Shown here piece by piece: positions 1-7,769 of a stretch of 11,659 nucleotides of DNA (the stretch's first letter is position 1; each line of letters begins with the position of its first letter). Made by a program: the position numbers and the translations under genes. Source of the DNA: Spirogloea muscicola (lineage: Eukaryota; Streptophyta; Zygnematophyceae; Spirogloeales; Spirogloeaceae); contig WELB01000140.1 in NCBI GenBank assembly GCA_009602725.1, forward strand, positions 265,045-276,703. The letters run 5' to 3'. The notes beneath the pieces were generated by a model that saw nothing but the letters and a program-made list of their open reading frames with translations, was not told the origin of the DNA and ran no database searches.

Positions 1-265
<265 letters not shown>

Positions 266-2957
266 ATGCGCGCCCGCCAGCCCGCCGCGCGGCCAGCCAC
301 CGCTGCAGCGCTGATCGCGCCCGACGGGGGCTCGCTGGTGGACCTCATTGTTCCGGGCAAGGAGCGCGCAGCCAAGGTCGAGGAGGCAGCTGTACTCCCG
401 CAGATCCGCATCAACCGCGTCGACCTGCAGTGGCTGCACGTGCTCTCCGAGGGCTGGGCAAGCCCCTTGCGCGGCTTCATGCGCCAGCGGGAGTACCTCC
501 AGTCTCTGCACTTCAACTGCATCCGCAGCCAGGTCAGTGACTTGCAGTCACTATCCCTGCACCACACTATTTGGTCATGTCCCTCTGGTTACTCGCAGCA
601 GCATTTTAGCTCGCTCACCATTCTGACCCGAGACTGCCCTCGCACGCCCGCGAGTGTCTTGCGCCCTTGCAGGATGGGTCATTGGTGAACCAGTCTGTGC
701 CAATAGTGCTTGCCATATGCGACGATGACAAGGCGAGACTAGCAGATGCAACGGCTTGCACACTCATTGGCCCTGCTGGCCAGCCCGTTGCCATTCTGCG
801 TGAGTACGTGAACGATCGAAGCCCCTCCAAAGCGGGGCAGCGTAGGAAGAGTCGGAAGACAGAGGTGGCATGGGTGTGGTCTGGAGAGGTTTTGGTGTCA
901 GAGCTGGCATCAGAGCTGGCTGCCTTGCTGGCAGGTCTTACTGGACTCTTACAATTTCACGTCGAGCCTATGCAAGAATTGCACGACTGCCTTATGAGGG
1001 CTCGACCCACGATATGACGCGATGAGGCTGATAGAGGCAGTAGGGACGGTGGGGCCTAAGTGTAGGGCTTTGGGGTGCGATGACCTTATTGACTTGTCAT
1101 TTACTTCCCCTTCTCTTCTTGCACCAGAGCAGTCTCGAAGTGTACAAGCACAACAAAGAGGAGCGCATTGCCCGCACATGGGGCTGCACAGCACCTGGGC
1201 TGCCTTACGTGGAGGAGCACATTACAAAAGCTGGTGTGATGCTTCTCTACGAGTTTCACATAGTCTGCCGCAAACCTCTTCCTGTGCTGCAGTCCTCCTT
1301 CTCAATAACCACAAATGGTCAATCGAGTGAAGCTGTGCCACATCTCCAATGCTCCAGCTTTTGGCATCAAGGTGAAAGAGCTCTGTTATTTCTCAGGTGA
1401 TTGGCTTTTGGGTGGCGACTTGGAAGTGCTGGGTCGCATTCGATATGGGGACGGGCTTGATTCATACCGCCTCTCTCCTGCTGAGCTTCGAGCAGAATTT
1501 GAGAGGAAGAAAGCTGACGCAGTTTTTGCCTTTCAGGTGCCCCCCATCTCTCTTCTGTAAATTAGCCCAACAAGGCTCGATATGAGCAGACTGTCCAGTG
1601 CCCTGTGCCAGGAATGTAGCACAGGGGTCTAGGTCAGGCATGCTTTTTCTGAAACGTCCGGCCTGGCTCCAGCATCTGCTTGTCCACCAATAACGGAGGT
1701 GCTCCAACTGTCGTTCACCAGCTCCGCAACCCAGTGCACAATGGCCACGCACTTCTGATGACAGACACCAGGAAGCGCCTCCTCGAGATGGGCTTCCAGA
1801 ATCCAATCCTGCTCTTGCATCCTCTTGGCGGCTTCACCAAAGCCGACGATGTCCCCACGGAGTTTCGCATGAAGCAGCATGCCAAGGTCCATACCAAAAT
1901 TCCTCCCGTTCACATAAGCTTTGACCTGGGTGCTCGATTTACACAATTCTGAGCCTGACTCCTTATAGTATCACAGTAATTGTATGCCGGATGTGGAGCA
2001 CAGGCTACGTATTCCCTCAACAGCTCAGGTGTCTCTCTTGATGATTTGCAAGTGATGAATCCTCATGTTCAGGTGCTTGAGGAGGGCGTTCTGGACCCTT
2101 CAACGACTGTGGTGGCCATCTTTCCTTCCCCCATGCTTTATGCAGGACCCACTGAAGTACAGTGGCACGCTAAGGCGCGTATCAATGCAGGAGCTGACTT
2201 TTACATTGTGGGCCGAGATCCTGCTGGCATGGGCCACCCCACTGCGAAACGAGACTTGTATGATCCTGATCATGGCAAGATGGTGCTGTCACTGGCACCA
2301 GGTTTAGAGCGACTGAACATCCTACCCTTCCGGGTAAGGGCCATTTATAGCCACGACCTGTTTGACAGCCTGGAGAACAGGCAAAATTGCCTTCCCTCAA
2401 TGCTCGTCATCTGTAGTACCTGACAAGCCTCGAACAATGTGTGTGACAGGTGGCTGCTTACGACAAGACCAAGAAGCAGATGGCTTTCTTCGAGCCTTCC
2501 AGGGCAGATGACTTCTTATTCATATCAGGCACCAAGGTACCGCAGCCCAGCCATCGTCCATCCATCTTTGGTTTCATCTTCACACCCTCGAGTCGTAACG
2601 AGCTCCTTGCAGAGCCGCTGCCTGCTGTCATGCTTTCACATTCCCAATCCACTTACACCCAAGCTCATGTGTCTGGAAGCCAGTTGCAGACCAAGGGGCA
2701 TTGCATGTCTACTACAGTGGTTTGAGCTCAGGGTTGTCATTGCTGATTCAACTGAGGCACGGATCCAATCATCGGCTCTCGAGGATGTGCTGTCACAGGC
2801 TGTTGTGCTGACGTGACAACCACGTGCGGTGGTGCAGATGCGAAATTTTGCCAAGGCAGGCGAGCTGCCGCCAGATGGCTTCATGTGCCCAGCAGGGTGG
2901 CAGGTGCTGGTGGACTACTACAAGGGCGTCGCAGCAGCCGAGCCGTCGGTGGTGTGA
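266..2957 (+). CDS. ATPS: Plant-type ATP sulfurylase (sulfate adenylyltransferase), plastid; 8 exons, 5' end uncertain
   Basis: The enzyme joins sulfate and ATP to make adenosine 5'-phosphosulfate and pyrophosphate, the first step of sulfate assimilation. Inferred exons: 266-532, 673-803, 1133-1233, 1397-1536, 1722-1886, 2073-2333, 2450-2536 and 2838-2957, ending in TGA. All joins are GT-AG and keep one frame, giving 423 residues from the ATG at 266, close to a mature plant enzyme. The N-terminal PUA-like domain comes first ([18 protein letters not shown], then [14 protein letters not shown]). The catalytic domain carries the nucleotide-binding [10 protein letters not shown] at residues 213-222, split by intron 4 after Gln213, then [11 protein letters not shown] and [10 protein letters not shown] at 315-324. 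The C-terminus ([19 protein letters not shown]) is intact. There is no APS kinase domain, so it is the plant/algal single-function form. Cys85, 105, 118, 151 and 401 could be redox-active. Plastid targeting is inferred from the open S/A/R-rich frame upstream of 266. No terminator or TGTAA signal is evident after the stop. Confidence 0.93.
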
Positions 2958-3013
2958 TGGCTGGCATGGCGAGAGGCAGCGAAGGAGGAGGAAGTGTACC
3001 AGGGCCCCGGGAA

Positions 3014-3032
3014 GGGGGGAGGGTGGGGAGGG
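3014..3032 (+). promoter_or_regulatory. G-quadruplex motif with single-base loops, 57 bases after the ATP sulfurylase stop
   Basis: The sequence reads six G, A, three G, T, four G, A, three G, which is four G-tracts with every loop one base long. This class is predicted to form very stable parallel quadruplexes in DNA and RNA. It would lie in the 3' UTR of the ATP sulfurylase transcript, or act as a pause or termination element. The motif is seen directly; any function is inference. Confidence 0.55.
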
Positions 3033-3225
3033 AGCACATGAGGGGGCACAGGAGATGAGCAGCGTGTAGGAGGGGTAGCTGCGCGCGGCGAGGTGCCGTA
3101 GCCAAAGGGGCCCGCCATCACTGTCGGCCGCCTTGCGCGAGCAGCGGGAGGCCGGCGGTCGGGCCGGCAAGCGCGAGGGCGAGGAATGCGGCTGCCGGTG
3201 TTGGCAAAGCGGCTGCAGGGAGAGA

Positions 3226-3258
3226 GGGGCTGGGGGGGTGGCCTTGGGATGGGCGGGG
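3226..3258 (+). promoter_or_regulatory. Second G-quadruplex-capable tract upstream of EF-Tu
   Basis: Five G-tracts (4, 7, 3, 3 and 4 G) are separated by loops of 2, 7, 2 and 1 bases, and a further run of seven G follows at 3278-3284. It lies about 340 bases upstream of the EF-Tu start codon on the coding strand. It may be part of the promoter or only a result of local G-richness. Confidence 0.4.
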
Positions 3259-3599
3259 ATGAGCGGAGTGAAGCTGCGGGGGGGCCCCCAAGCCAGGCGC
3301 GCGGTGCGCGTGAATAAGAAGAGTTGGATGGGAGGCCGACTCCGAGCCTGCGAGCTCGTGGTAACGGGGCGGCAAGCTGGCCAAGGGGTCGCCGACGGTA
3401 TCCCACGAGTGAGCGCATGCATATCCCGTCAAGCTAAGCTGGGCGAGCACTTTCTCTAAGCTGAGGACCAGCGGCCAGCCACGACGCCGCGGCGGGCCGC
3501 CCGCCCGATCCACCCCCATCCGACGGCCCGCGAGGCACTCCCCTCCCCGGCGTAGCCCCCTCGACCCCAGGCCCCTTCCTCCGCCGCCCCGCCCGCGCC

Positions 3600-6204
3600 A
3601 TGGCCGCCGCCGCCNTCGCCCTCCTCCTCCCGCCCCGCCTCCCGCCTCAGCCTCACCTCCTCCTTCGCTCCGCGCCGCGACCTCGCCACCTCCTCCCGCC
3701 GCGCCGCCCCCCTCGGCCGCGCACCCCGCCGGCCCGGCCACGTCGTCTGCGCCGCCCGCGAGAAGTTTGAGCGCACCAAGCCGCACGTCAACATCGGCAC
3801 CATCGGCCATGTCGACCACGGCAAGACCACCCTCACCGCCACCATCACCATGGCCATGGCCGCTGCCGGCGGCACCCAGGTTGCCAAGAGGTTCGCCCGA
3901 GACGCGACGCCGATTCCACTGTCGCATGCCTGCTCGACCTGGCGCCGTCAGCAGCACGCAGTAGAAGCTCTGCTTTCGCTCTCTGCTGCGAGTGCGGAGC
4001 ACTCCCTGAGCTGGCCAGCAGCCTCGTCCAGCCATGTCCACGGTTGCGTGATCGAGTCCAGCTACGGTGGGACGGGATGTCGGACGGACGGTCGTCGGCT
4101 GGAGCGGATCGGCTGCTCGGCTCTGTGGGGCGTTCTGGGCAAGGCCAGCTTTCTTTGACACCTGGACTGCTCCTCGCTGCAGCAAGCTGAGGTCGGCCGT
4201 TGTGGCAAAGTCCTGATGCTGAGGATGGCCCCCCCTCGCAGGTACGACGAGATCGACGCTGCACCCGAAGAGAGGGCTCGTGGAATCACCATCAACACCG
4301 CCCATGTGGAGTATGAGACCGAGGCGCGCCATTATGCTCATGTTGACTGCCCTGGCCATGCCGATTATGTCAAGAACATGATTACAGGAGCAGCGCAGAT
4401 GGACGGAGCGATTCTGGTTGTCTCTGGCGCCGATGGCCCTATGCCGCAGACTAAGGAGCACATCCTTTTGGCGAAGCAGGTATGGCCAAAAGCGTATCCA
4501 ATTGGATGCCATTGCACTCACCTTGTGACAAGCCCACACATATTGAAGAATCATGACAGGCAATATTCTTTGATGGATTGCTCCTCTGGCAGAAAACTCT
4601 GCATAGGCGATGGTAAGCGCCCGGGCTTAGCAAAGGGCTGATTGCTTAAGCATGGCAAATTACATATGATTCTTGCCCTGAGTAGTCATCCCTATGTTGT
4701 CAGGCCCTAAGCCTGAGCAATTCATGTTCTGCTTGGCGGAAGGTCATTGAGGTGCTGAATGCATGACTCACTTGTGCGGCTCCCCTTCTCATAAGCAATC
4801 TTGACTGGCCTACAGGTCGGCGTTCCCAATGTAGTCGTCTTCCTGAACAAGGAAGATCAGGTGGACGATGCCGAGCTGCTGGAGCTTGTGGAGCTTGAGG
4901 TGCGTGAGGTGTTGAGCCACTATGAGTACCCTGGCGATGACATTCCTATCACAGCAGGCTCAGCTCTTCTGGCACTGGAGGCCTTGACGGCCAATCCTAA
5001 GATTAAGCAAGGGGAAGACAAGTGGGTGGACAAGATTTTTTCTTTGATGAAGACCGTGGACGAGTACATTCCAGTGCCGGAGCGGGCAGTAGACAAGCCC
5101 TTCCTCATGGCAGTGGAGGATGTCTTCTCTATCACTGGACGTGGCACTGTTGCCACTGGCCGTGTAGAGCGTGGGGTAGTCAAGGTAGGCCTACTCCTGC
5201 ATTCTGATGTCTGCTGACTGCACTGGGAGGTCATACAGGCGCACAAGTACACCTGTTGTGATCTGGTAATGTAATCTGGTGACCTGTAAGGATCACTGTG
5301 CTGGCAGGTTCTTTAAGTACAGGTGTTGTTGCGCAGGTTGGTGACACGGTTGAGATTGTGGGTTTGCGAGAGACCAGATCGACCACTGTCACAGGACTGG
5401 AAATGTTCCAGAAGGTTTTGGACGAGTCAATGGCTGGAGACAACTGCGGAATGCTTCTGCGTGGTATCCAGAAGGCTGACATTCAGGTAGTTGCCTCCTC
5501 TTCTGACGATCTGGTGTGCTGTCATCAGTTCTCTTGTTGTCAGCCTCGGAGCATCATTACACTTCTGTAAGTTCATCCTGTCGCAGCCTTTCCTGCAGGT
5601 GACGCAATGGGTGTCCTCTGAGCACCTCAGTTGCTAGCTTGTTCTGCATTGATTGTAAGAGTGGCGGTGCAGTCAAGTAGTTCTACTCATCTCCATCAAC
5701 AACTCGTTCTGCAATTGATGTCAGTGTTGGTGTGTCTTTGCAGAGGGGCATGGTGCTCTCCAAGCCTGGTTCTATCAAGCCACATGCCAAGTTCGAAGCG
5801 TCGGTGTACATCCTGAAGAAAGAGGAGGGGGGGCGCCATTCGCCGTTCTTCACTGGCTATCGTCCTCAATTCTACATGCGGACTACAGACGTCACTGGAA
5901 AGGTTCTGCAATCTGCTGCGACATCGACTAGGTTGTTGTTCTTGGTGCAATGCTAGACTTCCCTAGGTTTCGCAATATCTCATCCAGTTGGTGTGTGCTT
6001 CGTCTGATGCTCAGTTTTCTTGACCAGGTGGATGAGGTGACAAATGACAAGGGGGAGGAGACGAAGATGGTCATGCCTGGCGATCGTGTTAAGATGGTAG
6101 TAGATTTGATCCAGCCAGTTGCTTGCGAGACTGCTATGAGATTTGCCATTCGCGAGGGTGGTAGGACCGTCGGGGCTGGTGTCATTTCCAAGGTGCTAGA
6201 TTAG
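3600..6204 (+). CDS. tufA: Nuclear-encoded plastid translation elongation factor Tu; 6 exons, one ambiguous base in exon 1
   Basis: EF-Tu delivers aminoacyl-tRNA to the plastid ribosome as a GTPase. Inferred exons: 3600-3890, 4242-4479, 4816-5184, 5337-5486, 5744-5902 and 6028-6204, ending in TAG, all GT-AG. Leaving out the N at 3615 gives 460 residues. Residues 1-50 form a Ser/Arg/Ala-rich transit peptide, and VVC|AA at 48-52 fits the stromal processing peptidase site. The GTPase motifs are complete: GHVDHGKT (69-76), RGITI in switch I, DCPGH, NKED and SAL. Domains 2 and 3 follow with [50 protein letters not shown] and a normal C-terminus. The sequence is cyanobacterial/plastid type, not mitochondrial. 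The start at 3600 has a good initiation context (GCGCCATGGCC) but is off frame by one base unless the N is surplus. Introns 1 and 5 begin with the weak donors GTTCGC and GTTCTG. No gene is visible inside the 351- and 336-base introns. The gene lies downstream of ATP sulfurylase on the same strand. Confidence 0.95.
3615..3615 (+). other. Ambiguous base N; likely surplus base that breaks the EF-Tu frame
   Basis: This is the only ambiguous base in the window, in the transit-peptide codons. The conserved EF-Tu frame ([14 protein letters not shown] from 3760) is open back across this point but has no ATG. The ATG at 3600 lies in the other frame, which hits TGA at 3768. Skipping one base at 3615 joins them as MAAAA followed by [17 protein letters not shown], a credible transit peptide. 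I infer a miscalled extra base and not a broken gene. Confidence 0.75.
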
Positions 6205-6585
6205 TCTCTTAGCAGTCCATGAGAAGTAGAGCACATTTGAGCATTACAAGTTTTTGGGCTGTGTTTCTCAGAGACTATTAGATACACTTGCTTCTGTCAT
6301 GTCGATGATTCATGTCCACATTTAAGGCCCTTGCTACAGTGTGTGTCCAAGGCAAAGCCCGGGTTGTCACTGGTACTTCTATTGATAGCATCTCCGGCTA
6401 ATTTGTGTGAGCGTGATTATGCTAGGCAGCTACTTTCCTGTGGAATGTCCAAGTTTATTAGCTTGCCCCTGGCTGCGACAGTGTGCTTGATGCTTTGATC
6501 GATATTGCAGTTGTCACAATCAGGAATGCATGCTAGGGTGCACGAAGAGATTGTATTAAGGAGGAGCAGCTATGCATTGGCAGTG

Positions 6586-6613
6586 AGCTTGACATGAATG
6601 TCAAGCTTGACAT
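6586..6613. repeat. Short perfect hairpin overlapping a 10-bp direct repeat
   Basis: AGCTTGACAT occurs at 6586-6595 and again at 6604-6613, with its reverse complement ATGTCAAGCT between them at 6598-6607. The first copy and the inverted copy can pair into a hairpin with an almost empty loop. It lies about 380 bases after the EF-Tu stop. It could mark a transcript end or be a chance AT-rich structure. Confidence 0.5.
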
Positions 6614-6905
6614 TAAAGAGCATAGCACACAAGGACGCAATCTGCTCAAGCCTGCTCATTTCTGGTTGCTTGTAGCAGTAATTACTGTTGAGAGGTGGAA
6701 GTTGCAGTTGAAGAATAATTCAAAATGTCGACTGACTTCCTGGCCAGCAGCTTGCCTTCCTTGACATTGGCAGGTGAAATGGGATTTGGGAGCGCTAGAC
6801 AGAAAGTTAAAGACAATTGTCACGCAAAATCAGCTATAGCCTTCAGTATGTCGTCATCTCTGTAAGGGCTAATTGCAATGTCAAGGGTAGGTAGCAAATT
6901 ATGTA

Positions 6906-7053
6906 TCAAGCAACTTTCCAACTATGATCTGTTCAAGCTAATATTGGCTAATTTACCACATCATCACAATCAACACCATGAAGGCATGTCTGCAAAGCTT
7001 ATGCCTGCATAGTATGCATAGCTTGAACAAATCATAGTTGGAAAGTTGCTTGA
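6906..7053. mobile_element. MITE-like inverted-repeat element with TGTA target duplication
   Basis: The left terminus 6906-6940 and right terminus 7019-7053 are reverse complements over 35 bases with one mismatch (C at 6929 against A at 7030), around a 78-base AT-rich centre with no coding capacity. The same four bases, TGTA, flank both ends (6902-6905 and 7054-7057), as expected for a target-site duplication. Short length, long terminal inverted repeats and lack of a transposase fit a non-autonomous DNA transposon (MITE). A minus-strand transcript would pair fully, because the mismatch becomes G-U, so a small-RNA hairpin gene is an alternative. I do not recognise the family. Confidence 0.65.
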
Positions 7054-7769
7054 TGTAACCCAGGGTCATTGGAGCGGTCCCTGGGAAGAGAGAGACTGCT
7101 GGGTGCGCATGAAATGGAAGGGAGCCTAATCAAGGGCAAGCGCTGTTCAGGCAAAAGCTAGTGCATAGAATGGGGCCTTGGGGCGAAGTCCGGAGGGAAG
7201 CTACGAGGGGCTAAGCTTGAACGGGGTGGCCAGGCAGATTGGGCTCATCCTCAATCTAAGGCAACTGCGCCGCTCTATGCGTCCTAGCTATGGCTGCTGC
7301 CCACCCTGGGTGCGGGCGGAGCCTCTGCAGCTCTGATGTCTGTCTGCACCACTAGAGGTTCTGTACCACTGACACGAAAGCTGTCTGCTAGTCCTGTGGA
7401 CAAAGAGAGGAGAAGATGAGAAGCTTGGCTACCAACACAATCATAGTCAAGAGGAGCAACATGATGAAGAAAGGTGGGATAGCAATGGCAGTCACTAGTA
7501 TGGCTTTATGGGCACTTCTGCATTCCAGCAGTGGCGTGCAGGACAACGCACCAATGCAGAACTTTACATACTCTGTATGCCAAGATGGGGCAGCAAAAGC
7601 TGCACACCTGTCAGCACCGTGAGCAGCAAAGCATTCCAGTACCCAATTTTGACAAGATCCAAGAGTGGAGTAGATTTGGGTTGTTGGAGGCAACGTATAG
7701 CTCGCAGTCGAGTGGCAATTTCCAGTTATGCAGATTAGAGGGGCATTGTCGGCGCAGCATTCTTCAATC

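Larger units (their letters stand above)
2958..3599. other. Spacer between ATP sulfurylase and EF-Tu: 3' end region of the first, promoter and leader of the second
   Basis: No supported gene lies in these 642 bases. The + strand is strongly G-rich from about 3000 to 3310, with several runs of four to seven G. The part nearest EF-Tu (about 3470-3599) is C-rich. The stretch must hold the ATP sulfurylase 3' end and the EF-Tu promoter and 5' UTR. I see no TATA box, no clear polyadenylation signal and no convincing leader intron. Minus-strand open frames of about 160-210 residues here are proline- and arginine-rich and look like products of the base composition. Confidence 0.6.
6205..7769. other. 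Gene-poor spacer between the convergent EF-Tu and Sen1-type genes
   Basis: I find no supported gene in these 1565 bases. The first 850 bases are AT-richer than the genes and must contain the EF-Tu 3' UTR; no clear polyadenylation signal stands out. At 6586-6613 there is a small repeat cluster and at 6906-7053 a MITE-like element. From about 7060 to 7330 the GC content rises and small stem-loops occur, such as CCCAGGG at 7059-7065 with CCCTGGG at 7079-7085, but I recognise no RNA family. From about 7390 to 7769 lies the probable 3' UTR of the minus-strand helicase gene. Confidence 0.55.

Noticed and set aside
2793-3422. 209-residue minus-strand open frame rich in Pro, Ser and Arg
   Set aside because: It covers ATP sulfurylase exon 8 and the G-rich spacer. 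Its Pro and Arg content follows from C-runs on the minus strand and no family is recognisable.
3118-4563. 481-residue open frame on the minus strand
   Set aside because: It overlaps EF-Tu exons 1 and 2 and intron 1 in antisense, includes the ambiguous base, and has Gly/Arg/Ala-rich low-complexity content without a domain. It is a composition shadow in GC-rich DNA.
7055-7330. GC-richer block with small stem-loops, considered as a structured RNA
   Set aside because: I could not match it to RNase P RNA, SRP RNA, an snRNA or a tRNA, and the stems are short.
7416-7622. 68-residue plus-strand open frame with a signal-like hydrophobic start
   Set aside because: It lies in the probable 3' UTR of the helicase gene, is short, and shows no family or context. 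It could be chance.
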